64,000 nt of DNA from Arthrobacter sp. D5-1 (GCF_017357425.1 NZ_CP014571.1:2976001-3040000), one strand, 5' to 3'. Positions 46,687 to 55,503 are shown, counted from the stretch's first letter. The notes: generated by a model from the letters alone, not told the origin. Numbers and translations: made by a program.

Positions 46687-46712
46687 AACGGCCGCCGGTG
46701 GGTAAATATTCC
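46687..46712 (-). promoter_or_regulatory. SigR-type autoregulatory promoter
   Basis: On the minus strand GGAAT (46708-46712), exactly 18 bases, then GTT (46687-46689). This matches the known SigR/SigH promoter GGAAT-N18-GTT. The expected start of transcription is about 46680, ten bases from the GTG of the long SigR frame. Confidence 0.85.
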
Positions 46713-46797
46713 GCAAAGGTGCAAGACTAGAGCAGACTGCACCCCTTGAACACAAGACCCATTGACATAGTGTGGCAAGCCATCCAGGAGGCAAGAC

Positions 46798-47313
46798 ATG
46801 TCTGTTATCCGTTTTCTCGCGCGGCCCATGCTCGCGTCCAGCTTCGTCGTCGCAGGCCTTGACAAGCTCAGGAACGCAGACGATACCGCCAAGCAGCTCT
46901 CGCCCGTCCTTCGACGGGCCTCGGAATCGCTGCCCTTCAAAGCCGATGAGAAGACCCTCGCGCGCGTCCTTGGAGGCGCCCAGTTGGGGGCCGGCGCATT
47001 GCTCGGGCTTGGGAAGCTCACCCGTTTTGCCGCAACGGTGCTGGCTGTCACATCGGCGTTGAACTCCTACGTCGAATGGCGATCAGCGGATATCAGCACC
47101 AAGGAAGGGCGGAGCGCACGCAAGGCCCAGTTGCTGAAGAATATTTCCCTGACAGGCGGGGTCCTTCTTGCCTCGGTTGATACCGAGGGACGCCCCAGCA
47201 TTGCCTGGCGCGCGGAGCACTTGGCTGCCGACGCCAAAAAGGTGACGGGCAAGCAGATCAAGCGGGCAGACAAAGCAGTACGCAAGGCCGTAGACAACGC
47301 AGTTGGAGCATAA
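46798..47313 (+). CDS. DoxX-family membrane protein
   Basis: The 171-residue protein has an N-terminal RFLARPMLASSFVVAGLDKL segment and three further hydrophobic helices, then a basic tail. DoxX proteins are associated with oxidative stress and thiol metabolism, which fits the adjacent sigR gene. The ATG has CAGGAGG upstream. Confidence 0.88.
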   Translation: MSVIRFLARPMLASSFVVAGLDKLRNADDTAKQLSPVLRRASESLPFKADEKTLARVLGGAQLGAGALLGLGKLTRFAATVLAVTSALNSYVEWRSADISTKEGRSARKAQLLKNISLTGGVLLASVDTEGRPSIAWRAEHLAADAKKVTGKQIKRADKAVRKAVDNAVGA

Positions 47314-47319
47314 GGAAGC

Positions 47320-48690
47320 ATGACGGGGACCACCGCCGCAAATACCGGACCAAGCAAAGCCGCTGCGCTGCCTCTCTGGCCGGCGCCCTACGCCAAAGGG
47401 CCCGTGGATGCCACGGTGACGGTACCTGGTTCAAAGTCGTTGACCAACCGGTTCCTGGTGTTGGCGGCTTTGGCGGATGGTCCCTCACGGCTGCGGGCTC
47501 CGCTGCATTCCCGTGATTCCGCACTCATGATCCAGGCTTTGCGGCAGTTGGGGGCCACGGTCACGGAGGTTCCCGGCGACGGCGACTACGGCCCTGACCT
47601 TGAGATCACCCCGATGGATCCCGCCGCCCCAAGCGCCGGGACAGCCATTGACTGCGGCCTCGCCGGCACGGTCATGCGGTTCGTACCTCCGCTGGCGGCC
47701 CTGCGCAAGGGAACTACCGTCTTCGACGGCGACCCCCACGCCCGCAACAGGCCGATGGGCACCATCATCGAGGCGTTGACCGCCCTCGGCGTTTCCGTGG
47801 CAGCCGAAGGCGGCAGGACGCCGTCGGCCCTTCCCTTCATGGTGGACGGCACCGGCGAAGTCCGGGGCGGCCACTTAGTGATCGATGCCAGCGCGTCATC
47901 GCAGTTTGTGTCCGCCCTGCTGTTGGTCGGCGCCCGTTTTACCGATGGCCTCCACTTGGAGCACGTCGGCAAGCCTGTACCCAGCCTGGACCACATCACC
48001 ATGACCGTGGAGGTCCTCCGCAGCGTGGGCGTCACCGTGGATGACTCCGTACCCAACCACTGGCGGGTCTCCCCCGGGCCCATCCACGCCTTTGACCAAA
48101 GGATCGAGCAGGACCTTTCCAACGCCGGCCCCTTCCTGGCCGCAGCCTTGGCAACACAGGGCACAGTACGGGTCACCAATTGGCCGGCCGGCACCACCCA
48201 GGTTGGCGATATGTGGCGGACCATCCTGGCCACCATGGGAGCCAGCGTCACCATGGAGGACGGAACCCTCTCCGTGACCGGCGGACCGGTCATCAAGGGC
48301 GCCGACTTCGACGAAACCAGCGAACTCGCGCCCACCGTTGCCGCCTTGTGCGCTCTGGCTGCCGGCCCCTCGCGGTTGACGGGGATTGCCCATCTCCGTG
48401 GCCATGAAACGGACCGGCTTGCGGCACTCGTTGCTGAAATCAACTCCCTGGGCGGTGACGCCGAAGAGACCGCCGATGGCCTCATCATCCGCCCCGCGGC
48501 TCTGCACGCCGGAGTGGTCCACAGCTATGCCGACCACCGCATGGCCACTGCCGGCGCCATCCTGGGCCTCGCCGTGGAAGGCGTCCAAGTGGAAGACATC
48601 GCCACCACGTCCAAGACCATGCCGGAGTTCCCGGAAATGTGGGCCCGAATGGTGGGGACCATCTCCAGCACGGATGGGGCACAAAACTGA
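47320..48690 (+). CDS. aroA: 3-phosphoshikimate 1-carboxyvinyltransferase (EPSP synthase)
   Basis: AroA joins phosphoenolpyruvate and shikimate-3-phosphate in aromatic amino acid synthesis. The 456-residue protein has PGSKSLTNRFLVLAALADGPS near residue 27 (in two parts) and the PEP-binding DCGLAGTVMRF. The catalytic Asp and Glu lie in the C-terminal domain, with HRMATAGAILGLA. It follows the DoxX gene closely and overlaps rsgA spacing by three bases. Confidence 0.96.
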   Translation: MTGTTAANTGPSKAAALPLWPAPYAKGPVDATVTVPGSKSLTNRFLVLAALADGPSRLRAPLHSRDSALMIQALRQLGATVTEVPGDGDYGPDLEITPMDPAAPSAGTAIDCGLAGTVMRFVPPLAALRKGTTVFDGDPHARNRPMGTIIEALTALGVSVAAEGGRTPSALPFMVDGTGEVRGGHLVIDASASSQFVSALLLVGARFTDGLHLEHVGKPVPSLDHITMTVEVLRSVGVTVDDSVPNHWRVSPGPIHAFDQRIEQDLSNAGPFLAAALATQGTVRVTNWPAGTTQVGDMWRTILATMGASVTMEDGTLSVTGGPVIKGADFDETSELAPTVAALCALAAGPSRLTGIAHLRGHETDRLAALVAEINSLGGDAEETADGLIIRPAALHAGVVHSYADHRMATAGAILGLAVEGVQVEDIATTSKTMPEFPEMWARMVGTISSTDGAQN

Positions 48691-48692
48691 CC

Positions 48693-49808
48693 ATGGGCCG
48701 CGATGCACGCTCCTGGGACGAATCCGACGTCCGGATTCGACCCAACAAAAAAGGGTCCAGGCCACGGACCAAGGACAGGCCCAGCCATGACGACGCCGTC
48801 ATCGGGCGGATCATCACCGTTGACCGCGGACGGTACAGGGCGATTGTGGACGAGGATTCCGCGAACGCACGCGTCGTCATCGCTGCGCGCGCCCGCGAAC
48901 TGCGGCGTAACCCGGTAGTACCCGGGGACTTCGTCGCTTTAGTGGGGGACGTCTCCGGTTCGCCGGACACGCTGGCGCGGCTGGTCCGGGTGGAAGAACG
49001 ACAAACCCTCCTGCGACGCAGCGCGGACGACACCGACCCCATCGAACGCGTCGTGGTGGCCAACGCCCACCAGTTGGTCATTGTTGTTGCAGCCGCCAAC
49101 CCTGAACCGCGCACCGGATTCATCGACCGCGCCTTGGTGGCAGCCTACGACGCCGGCATTGAGCCGTTGCTGCTCATCACCAAGGCGGACGTCAAGGATC
49201 CGGCAGAATTGCTTGCCAACTACCTCAGCCTGGACTTCCCCGTCATCATCAGCCGCACGGCGGACTCCGAAGCAGGCGGCATCGACGCCCGCTCCGATGA
49301 CGGCCTGTCCGCACGGTTGGACCGCGACGCCGTAGCCCAGTTGCGCTCCCACCTCGGCGGCAAGGTCACCGTGATGCTCGGCCACTCGGGCGTGGGCAAG
49401 TCCACCATGGTCAATGCGCTGACAGGGGCGGAGAGGGCCACCGGCGGCGTTAACGCCGTGACAGGCCGGGGCCGTCATACGTCCTCCTCCGCTTTGGCCC
49501 TGAAACTCGCCGACGCCCCGGCCGGCAGTTGGATCATCGATACCCCGGGCATCCGGTCCTTTGGCTTGGCCCATGTGGACCCTGACCGGATTCTGCATTC
49601 CTTCCCGGATCTTGAACCCGGAACTGAAGCCTGTGAGCGGGGATGCAAGCACGACGCCACGGCCATCAACTGCGGACTGGATCCGTGGGTTAACAACGGC
49701 CATGCAGGACCTTCAGGAGCAGCGCGGTTGGCCTCGTTGCGGCGGTTGCTCGGTGCCGACCCCCGGATGGAAGCAAAAGAGACCAAGGAACTGGGCACCG
49801 TCAACTGA
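48693..49808 (+). CDS. rsgA: Ribosome small-subunit-dependent GTPase A
   Basis: RsgA is a circularly permuted GTPase that checks 30S subunit maturation. It has an N-terminal OB domain, the G4 motif TKAD, G1 GHSGVGKSTMVNAL, G3 DTPG, and a C-terminal zinc-binding domain with CERGCKHDATAINC. The 371-residue form starts at ATG 48693, directly after the aroA stop. A longer frame to 48639 overlaps aroA and is unlikely. Confidence 0.95.
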   Translation: MGRDARSWDESDVRIRPNKKGSRPRTKDRPSHDDAVIGRIITVDRGRYRAIVDEDSANARVVIAARARELRRNPVVPGDFVALVGDVSGSPDTLARLVRVEERQTLLRRSADDTDPIERVVVANAHQLVIVVAAANPEPRTGFIDRALVAAYDAGIEPLLLITKADVKDPAELLANYLSLDFPVIISRTADSEAGGIDARSDDGLSARLDRDAVAQLRSHLGGKVTVMLGHSGVGKSTMVNALTGAERATGGVNAVTGRGRHTSSSALALKLADAPAGSWIIDTPGIRSFGLAHVDPDRILHSFPDLEPGTEACERGCKHDATAINCGLDPWVNNGHAGPSGAARLASLRRLLGADPRMEAKETKELGTVN

Positions 49809-49850
49809 TCGTTGCGGCTTCACGTCCCCGCTGCAGCGAACGTTTCAGGA

Positions 49851-49865
49851 TAGTTTGGTGGCATG
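49851..49865 (+). promoter_or_regulatory. Leaderless promoter -10 element of hisN
   Basis: TAGTTT (49851-49856), six bases, then ATG at 49863. No ribosome binding site precedes the start. Confidence 0.55.
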
Positions 49866-50675
49866 ACCCATCCCGTTTCCACCTACAACGATGACCTGCG
49901 CCTTGCCCACGTCCTCGCTGACTCAGTCGATGCCCAGACCATGGACCGCTTCAAGGCCCTGGACCTGAAGATCGAAACCAAGCCAGACCTCACACCTGTC
50001 ACTGACGCCGACAAAGCAGCGGAGGAAGCCATCCGGGGTCAGCTCTCCCGGTCCCGCCCCCGGGATGCTGTCCTTGGCGAGGAGTTTGGCAGCAGCGGAC
50101 ACGGCTCACGGCGTTGGATCATTGATCCCATCGACGGGACCAAGAACTTTGTCCGGGGCGTACCGGTGTGGGCAACATTGATCGCATTGGTTGATGAGGG
50201 TGAACCCGTGGTTGGCGTCGTCAGTGCACCCGCCTTGGGAAAACGCTGGTGGGCTGCCAAGGACATGGGCGCCTACATGGGCCGGTCCCTTGCCGCGGCC
50301 ACCCGTTTGAAGGTCTCCAACGTTTCCCGCCTGTCCGATGCCTCCTTGTCCTACTCAAGCCTGTCCGGGTGGAAGGACCGCGGAAACCTGGATGAGTTCC
50401 TGGGGCTCACAGAGGATGTATGGCGAACCCGGGCCTACGGCGATTTTTGGTCATACTGCCTGGTGGCCGAGGGTGCAGTGGACATCGCGTGCGAGCCTGA
50501 GCTGAACCTGTACGACATGGCAGCCCTCGTCCCGATCGTTACGGAGGCCGGTGGCCGTTTCACCTCCCTGGAAGGCGACGACGGTCCGTTCGGCGGCAAC
50601 GCGCTGGCCACCAACTCCATCCTTCACTCGGAAGTCCTCAAGCGGCTCAACCCGGGCCTGGACGACCTGCTCTAG
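49863..50675 (+). CDS. hisN: Histidinol-phosphatase (inositol-monophosphatase family)
   Basis: The 270-residue protein has the family metal motifs GEEFGSS near residue 72, [15 protein letters not shown] near residue 85, and [16 protein letters not shown] near 220. HisN removes phosphate from histidinol phosphate. Several family members act on inositol phosphates, so the substrate is assigned by actinobacterial context. Its position after rsgA is conserved in the group. Confidence 0.88.
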   Translation: MTHPVSTYNDDLRLAHVLADSVDAQTMDRFKALDLKIETKPDLTPVTDADKAAEEAIRGQLSRSRPRDAVLGEEFGSSGHGSRRWIIDPIDGTKNFVRGVPVWATLIALVDEGEPVVGVVSAPALGKRWWAAKDMGAYMGRSLAAATRLKVSNVSRLSDASLSYSSLSGWKDRGNLDEFLGLTEDVWRTRAYGDFWSYCLVAEGAVDIACEPELNLYDMAALVPIVTEAGGRFTSLEGDDGPFGGNALATNSILHSEVLKRLNPGLDDLL

Positions 50676-50722
50676 GCAGGTTCGTTTCAGGGCACGCACG
50701 CTGCTTTTCACCGAATATTCGA

Positions 50723-50760
50723 CGGCGGACGCCTCCTTTTGGAGGCGTTCGCCGTTTTTT
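50723..50760 (+). terminator. Strong intrinsic terminator after hisN
   Basis: CGGCGGACGCCTCC and GGAGGCGTTCGCCG pair around TTTT (one G-T pair), followed by six Ts. It begins 47 bases after hisN. Confidence 0.95.
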
Positions 50761-50791
50761 CTTCGCCAGATCGGCGATTTACAACCCGGCG

Positions 50792-50811
50792 TAACAAAGT
50801 GCTTAACAAAG
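50792..50811. repeat. Direct repeat TAACAAAG, two copies 12 bases apart
   Basis: TAACAAAG occurs at 50792-50799 and 50804-50811, just upstream of the promoter that precedes the riboswitch. It could be a regulator site. Confidence 0.4.
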
Positions 50812-50821
50812 CGAAGTGACT

Positions 50822-50851
50822 TTGGAGGGGCCACTGGAGGTGCCCTAACCT
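50822..50851 (+). promoter_or_regulatory. Promoter of the SAM riboswitch transcript
   Basis: TTGGAG (50822-50827), an 18-base spacer, and TAACCT (50846-50851). A start about seven bases on, near 50858, coincides with the first paired base of the aptamer. Confidence 0.6.
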
Positions 50852-50857
50852 TTTTTA

Positions 50858-50945
50858 CAGGTCACGAGTGCCAGCGCTAAACCCCGGTTTGCTGGCCGGC
50901 AACCCTCCATTCGCGGCGGGGTGCCCCGGGTGACGACCCGGCCGG
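50858..50945 (+). promoter_or_regulatory. SAM riboswitch, SAM-IV type
   Basis: The segment runs from GGTCACGAGTGCCAGC through CCCCGGTTTGCTGGCC, GGCAACCCTCC and GCGGCGGGGTGCCCCGGGTG to GACGACC. These blocks, their order and P1 (GGTCA with the closing TGACGACC) match the SAM-I/SAM-IV actinobacterial aptamer family. It lies 60 bases before the start of the class V aminotransferase gene. A GGATCCCC/GGGGATCC stem (50969-50988) follows, likely the expression platform. Confidence 0.9.
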
Positions 50946-50968
50946 TCCGGAACGGATGCGGCAAGCGC

Positions 50969-50988
50969 GGATCCCCCTCCGGGGATCC
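50969..50988 (+). promoter_or_regulatory. Hairpin between the SAM aptamer and the start codon
   Basis: GGATCCCC and GGGGATCC are perfect arms around CTCC. The ribosome binding site GTGAGG follows 7 bases downstream. It could be the expression platform that hides or exposes translation start; there is no T-run, so control by translation seems more likely than by termination. Confidence 0.5.
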
Positions 50989-51005
50989 CTCTTGAGTGAG
51001 GTCCC

Positions 51006-52415
51006 ATGAGCACAGTTACGTTCGACTCAAACATCATTCCGTCTTTCGCCGGTGAAACCCCGTCTCAGGCAGCTCCCGCTGCACGGCCACTCGCCGCCGT
51101 CACTGGCGCTGAGCTGCAGGCACCGCTGATCCAGGGCGGCCACGTCCGCTATGCGAATCTGGACTACGGCGCATCGGCTCCGGCCCTGACCATCGTCTCG
51201 GCCTACCTCAACGAGGTCCTTCCTTACTACGCCAGCGTTCACCGCGGCGCGGGTTTTGCGTCCCAGATCAGCACCTCGGTCTATGAGAATTCGCGCAGTA
51301 TTGTCCGTGAGTTCGTCGGCGGGCGTCCCGACGATTCCGTGATTTTCACGCGAAACACCACAGACTCCCTGAATCTCCTGGCAGGCTGCCTTCCGCAGAT
51401 TGACGGCCGTTTCTCCGGGGAAGTCCTTTATCTGGACATCGAACACCACGCCAACCTTCTTCCTTGGCAGGGTGTCCCGCACCGCAGCGTCGTAGCGGCC
51501 TCCACGTTGACCGCCACGGTGGACAAGCTCCGCGATGAATTGGCCCAAGGCGGGGTCAGCCTGCTCGCCGTCACTGGCGCCTCCAACGTGACAGGTGAAA
51601 TCCTGCCGATCGCAGAACTCGCTGCACTGGCGCACGAATACGGTGCCAGGATCGTCGTGGATGCCGCCCAATTGGCACCCCACCGCCGGATCAACATCAC
51701 GGAGGACGACGTTGACTACGTGGTGTTCTCCGGTCACAAGCTGTATGCCCCCTTCGGCGCAGGCGTCGTAGTGGGCCGCCCGGACTGGCTCGACGCCGGG
51801 ATCCCCCACCTGGCTGGTGGCGGCGCCGTCCGTGAAGCCCGCCTCGACTCGGTGAGCTGGGCAACGGGCCCTGCCCGCCACGAAGGCGGCTCCCCCAATG
51901 TCCTGGGTGCCGCAACCCTCGCCCGGGCCACCCAGGTCCTCGCCGGGCTGGACCAGGAGGCGTGGCACGCCCATGAAGCCGCCATCCGCAGGTACCTGGT
52001 GGATGGCTTGGAGGCCATCGACGGCGTGACCGTGCACCAGATCTTCACTGACTCAGATGACACCATCGGTGTGGTCAACTTCTCCGTGGAAGGATTCGAC
52101 GCCGGACTGGTGGCGGCGTATCTGGCCGCCGAGCACGGAGTTGGCCTCCGGGATGGACGCTTCTGCGCCCACCCACTGCTCAAGCGACTCGGACTTCCCT
52201 CAGGCTCCTTGCGTGCCAGCTTTGGCGTCGGCTCCCGGTTGGAGGACGCCACGAGGCTGCTCGCAGGCATCGAGGGGCTTAAGCGCAACGGGTTGGGCTG
52301 GGACTATGTGGTGGACGAGGGCCGCTGGGTACCTGCCAACGACCACCGGATCTACCCGGAATGGGCGCCCAACACGCCCGGCACTGCAGGCGCTGCTCCT
52401 TGCACTGTTGACTAA
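51006..52415 (+). CDS. Class V aminotransferase, cysteine-desulfurase-like, SAM-riboswitch controlled
   Basis: The 469-residue PLP enzyme has the SufS/CsdA-type layout. The PLP lysine is in VVFSGHKLYAPFGAGV near residue 245, RIVVDAAQLAPH lies before it, and a cysteine is present in the C-terminal GLRDGRFCAHPLLKRL near the position of the SufS active cysteine. It would therefore release sulfur from cysteine or a related thiol amino acid. The upstream SAM-IV-type riboswitch ties its expression to low SAM. No iron-sulfur assembly genes sit near it, so a role in sulfur supply is more likely than Fe-S biogenesis. Confidence 0.88.
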   Translation: MSTVTFDSNIIPSFAGETPSQAAPAARPLAAVTGAELQAPLIQGGHVRYANLDYGASAPALTIVSAYLNEVLPYYASVHRGAGFASQISTSVYENSRSIVREFVGGRPDDSVIFTRNTTDSLNLLAGCLPQIDGRFSGEVLYLDIEHHANLLPWQGVPHRSVVAASTLTATVDKLRDELAQGGVSLLAVTGASNVTGEILPIAELAALAHEYGARIVVDAAQLAPHRRINITEDDVDYVVFSGHKLYAPFGAGVVVGRPDWLDAGIPHLAGGGAVREARLDSVSWATGPARHEGGSPNVLGAATLARATQVLAGLDQEAWHAHEAAIRRYLVDGLEAIDGVTVHQIFTDSDDTIGVVNFSVEGFDAGLVAAYLAAEHGVGLRDGRFCAHPLLKRLGLPSGSLRASFGVGSRLEDATRLLAGIEGLKRNGLGWDYVVDEGRWVPANDHRIYPEWAPNTPGTAGAAPCTVD

Positions 52416-52421
52416 ACGCGC

Positions 52422-52441
52422 TTTACCGCGGCTGCGGTAAA
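52422..52441. repeat. Perfect inverted repeat between aminotransferase and methyltransferase
   Basis: TTTACCGC and GCGGTAAA are perfect arms around GGCT. It lies six bases after the aminotransferase stop and about 40 bases before the methyltransferase start. It may be a weak terminator or an operator. Confidence 0.5.
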
Positions 52442-52482
52442 TTCGTAGGGTATCTTTTGGCGACCCTGTGAAGGAGTTTTTG

Positions 52483-53313
52483 GTGGCATTGCCCTCTCCG
52501 GCCGCCTCCAGCGGACGGCCCGGCGTTCCCGGACCCGCCGGACCGCGTGGTCCCAAGCTCCACGCTGACCGTCGGAACGAGTTCGGCCAGAGCTTCCAGG
52601 ACGGTGGCGAGCACTACGACCGAGTGCGGCCCGGTTATCCCCGGGAGTCCGTCGAATGGCTTGTTCCCCAGGGGGCCACGACTGCTGCGGATCTCGGAGC
52701 GGGTACTGGCAAGTTCACGGCCCTCCTCGTGGAGCGCGGACTGGACGTTGCCGCCGTCGACCCTTCCACCGACATGCTGGAGCAGCTGCGCAAGTCCCAG
52801 CCGCACGTCACCGCGCTGGAGGGAACAGCTGAAGCAACAGGACTGACGGACTCAGCATTCGACGTCGTCAGTGTTGCCCAGGCCTGGCATTGGTGCGACC
52901 CACTGGCCGCGAGCACCGAGATAGCCCGTATCCTCCGGCCGCACGGGACCTTGGGACTGGTCTGGAACCAGCTGGATACCGACGTGCCCTGGGTTCATCG
53001 GCTCTCGCGCATCATGCATGCCGGAGACGTCCACAAGCCAGGTTTCCGTCCACTGATCGGCCCGGAATTTTCCGGCGCGGAAAGCCACTTCACCCGCTGG
53101 TCGGATGCCTTGACGCCCGAAGACATCATGGAGCTGACCAAATCGCGGAGCTATTATCTCCGCGCCAACGACGCCACCAGGGCGAAAGTCATGGGCAACC
53201 TGGAGTGGTACCTCTACGAGCATCTGGGGCACGCACCGGGAGACAGCGTTCCACTGCCGTACGTGACGCAGACTTGGCGGGCGTTCAAGATACGCGCTGC
53301 GCGGCCACGGTAG
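52483..53313 (+). CDS. Class I SAM-dependent methyltransferase
   Basis: The 276-residue protein has the Rossmann motif AADLGAGTGKFTALL near residue 70, an acidic residue at the second strand (VAAVDPSTDML), and the post-motif FDVVSVAQAWHW. It resembles the UbiE/Methyltransf_11 group. The start is GTG 52483 because AAGGAG lies seven bases upstream; the frame opens five codons earlier at 52468. The substrate is unknown. Its stop codon doubles as the -10 of the next gene. Confidence 0.85.
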   Translation: MALPSPAASSGRPGVPGPAGPRGPKLHADRRNEFGQSFQDGGEHYDRVRPGYPRESVEWLVPQGATTAADLGAGTGKFTALLVERGLDVAAVDPSTDMLEQLRKSQPHVTALEGTAEATGLTDSAFDVVSVAQAWHWCDPLAASTEIARILRPHGTLGLVWNQLDTDVPWVHRLSRIMHAGDVHKPGFRPLIGPEFSGAESHFTRWSDALTPEDIMELTKSRSYYLRANDATRAKVMGNLEWYLYEHLGHAPGDSVPLPYVTQTWRAFKIRAARPR

Positions 53314-53325
53314 GCTTGAGGTGTG
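53311..53325 (+). promoter_or_regulatory. Leaderless promoter -10 element of the DtxR-family gene
   Basis: TAGGCT (53311-53316) begins with the TAG stop codon of the methyltransferase gene. It is followed by six bases and GTG at 53323. Confidence 0.6.
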
Positions 53326-54036
53326 AAGACCAGTACGCCCTCCTCCTCGATTGAGGACTACGTCAAGGTCATCTACTCGTACACAGAGTGGCAAGACAAG
53401 CCGATAACGTCCTCCCAGCTTGCCCAGCGCCTGGGTGTGGCTAATTCCTCCGTGTCTGAAATGGTCCGCAAGCTCAAGGACCAGGGACTGGTGGACCACC
53501 AGCCCTACAGCGCCATTCGCCTGACACCGGCGGGCATGCGCCTGGCATTGGCCATGGTGCGCCGGCATCGCCTCATTGAGACCTATCTGGTGGAAGAACT
53601 CGGGTACAGCTGGGATGAGGTCCACGATGAAGCTGAGATGCTGGAGCATGCAGTGTCAGATACCTTCATCGAGCGAATGTCCGACAAACTTGGCCACCCC
53701 GTCAGGGACCCGCACGGTGATCCGATCCCTTCGGCGGATGGCTCCGTTGAACTGCCGCACGCCTACCGCATGATTGAACTGGACCAAGGCCACTCCGGCC
53801 GTATCACCAGGATCAGCGACGAAAACCCGGATCTCCTCAGATACCTGGCAGCGGAAGAGATCACCCTCGACGCCCCGGTTGAAGTGGTCGGCCGCAAACC
53901 GTTCGGCGGAGCACTGGTGGTGCGGATTGGGAGCGGCACCTCAGGCCGCGAGTTCGATCTCGCCGACGAAGTCACGTCCGCACTCTGGGTCCAGAGCGCT
54001 GAAGCCCACGAGGGCTGCGTCCTTCCCGCCCGCTGA
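53323..54036 (+). CDS. DtxR/MntR-family metal-dependent regulator
   Basis: The 237-residue protein has the N-terminal winged helix (VIYSYTEW then SSQLAQRLGVANSSVSEMVRKL in two parts), the dimerisation domain with the metal ligands (HRLIETYLVEELGYSWDEVHDEAE, in two parts), and a C-terminal SH3-like domain (about 160-230). Such regulators repress iron or manganese uptake genes when metal is bound. The GTG start follows TAGGCT and six bases with no ribosome binding site. Confidence 0.9.
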   Translation: MKTSTPSSSIEDYVKVIYSYTEWQDKPITSSQLAQRLGVANSSVSEMVRKLKDQGLVDHQPYSAIRLTPAGMRLALAMVRRHRLIETYLVEELGYSWDEVHDEAEMLEHAVSDTFIERMSDKLGHPVRDPHGDPIPSADGSVELPHAYRMIELDQGHSGRITRISDENPDLLRYLAAEEITLDAPVEVVGRKPFGGALVVRIGSGTSGREFDLADEVTSALWVQSAEAHEGCVLPAR

Positions 54037-54054
54037 CCCAACCCCGGCGGGAGC

Positions 54055-55503
54055 TCAGCCGGGATGCCCGGCCGCCCCGCCGTCGTCGGACGCTGCATCA
54101 GGTTGCCCGTCAGCGGCAATCGCCGCCCCCTTGGGCGGATTTCTTATCCCGACGGCGGAAGCTACTGCCCCGGTCAGGAACAGTGCCGCTGTGACCAACA
54201 GGGCGTTGTACAAACCATCGCGGCTGAAGATCGGCCCCACGATCAGTCCCGCGAAGGCAATGGTGATCAAGCCGGCAATGCGGGCAACGGCGTTGTTGAC
54301 CGCCGAACCAATTCCGGCCTCCTCGGGCGGGACAGCACCAAGAATGGCGGCTGTCAGGGGCGCCACCAAGGTAGCCAATCCCACTCCGAAAACAATCTGG
54401 CCCGGCAGTACCTGTGTCCAATAATTCAACGGCTCCTGGACCGACAACGACATCAGGAAGCCCACACCACACAGCAGCGGACCCACGGTCATGAACCATC
54501 GGGGCCCGTACTTCCCTGCCAAGCCACCAAAATACGAGGCACACAGCATGAGGATGACGGTGCCAGGCAGCAGGGCGATGCCCGCCATAGTGGCAGCCAT
54601 CCCCCCAACTTGCTGAAGATAGATGCCCAAAACAAAGAACCCCAGGGAAATTCCACCGTAAATGGCCAGCGTTGCCAGGTTGCCCCACCCAAAGTTGCGG
54701 ATCGCGAAGAGCCTGAGTGGCAGCATGGGCTCGGCAGTCCTTGCCTCATGGAGCAGGAAAAGCACCATGGCTGCGATGCCGGCCACCAGAGGCAACCACA
54801 CCTGCACGCTCCCCCAGCCCATGCGGCTCTGTTCGATGAACGCAAACACCGGGCCACCGAGGCCCACCATGGCCAGGACGGCTCCGAGGTAGTCAATATG
54901 TTTGCTCTGGTCCCTCGCGGCGTCGGATGCCCGGAGACCTGCGAGCATGGGCCAAATGGCAACGGCGGGAATGACATTGATGAAGAAGATGACCCGCCAG
55001 GAAAGCAGGTCCACCGCCATGCCGCCAATCACCGGACCCACGATGGCCGCAGCGCTGGTCCAGCCGGACCACTGGCCGATTGCTTTGGATTGGGCCGGAC
55101 CGGTGAACGAGGTAATAATCATGGCCAGCGAACTGGGGACCAGGAGGGCCCCTGCAATACCCTGCAGTGCCCGCGACACCACCAGGACTTCGCCGGACCA
55201 CGCCAGCCCACACAAGACCGAGGTCACCGCGAAACCCGCCAGGCCCCATTCGAGGATTCGCGCCCTGCCAAAATGGTCGGACAACGAGCCGGCCACCAGG
55301 ATCAACGCACCCAAGGTCAGCAGGTACGCGTCTACTACCCATTGTTGGATGACCAGGCCGCCACCGAGCTCCCTGCCGATGGCAGGCAGTGCGAGATTGA
55401 CCACAAAACCATCGAGGATGGCGATGAACGACGCCACGATCGCCACCACCAGCACGCGTTTCTGTAGCGGAGTACTCGGCAGAAGCGCGGCAGCGTCAGT
55501 CAT
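54055..55503 (-). CDS. MFS multidrug exporter (DHA2 family)
   Basis: The 482-residue protein has 14 predicted membrane helices, the motif FIAILDGFVVNLALPAIGREL at the N-terminus, SLSDHFGRARILEWG after helix 2, and GPVIGGMAVDLLSWRVIFFINV (in two parts). These are hallmarks of DHA2 drug:proton antiporters. I start it at ATG 55503, six bases after TAGGCT, with no ribosome binding site. It is 40 bases from the start of a divergent gene. The C-terminal tail is acidic and Gly/Ala-rich. Substrate unknown. Confidence 0.92.
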   Translation of the reverse strand: MTDAAALLPSTPLQKRVLVVAIVASFIAILDGFVVNLALPAIGRELGGGLVIQQWVVDAYLLTLGALILVAGSLSDHFGRARILEWGLAGFAVTSVLCGLAWSGEVLVVSRALQGIAGALLVPSSLAMIITSFTGPAQSKAIGQWSGWTSAAAIVGPVIGGMAVDLLSWRVIFFINVIPAVAIWPMLAGLRASDAARDQSKHIDYLGAVLAMVGLGGPVFAFIEQSRMGWGSVQVWLPLVAGIAAMVLFLLHEARTAEPMLPLRLFAIRNFGWGNLATLAIYGGISLGFFVLGIYLQQVGGMAATMAGIALLPGTVILMLCASYFGGLAGKYGPRWFMTVGPLLCGVGFLMSLSVQEPLNYWTQVLPGQIVFGVGLATLVAPLTAAILGAVPPEEAGIGSAVNNAVARIAGLITIAFAGLIVGPIFSRDGLYNALLVTAALFLTGAVASAVGIRNPPKGAAIAADGQPDAASDDGGAAGHPG

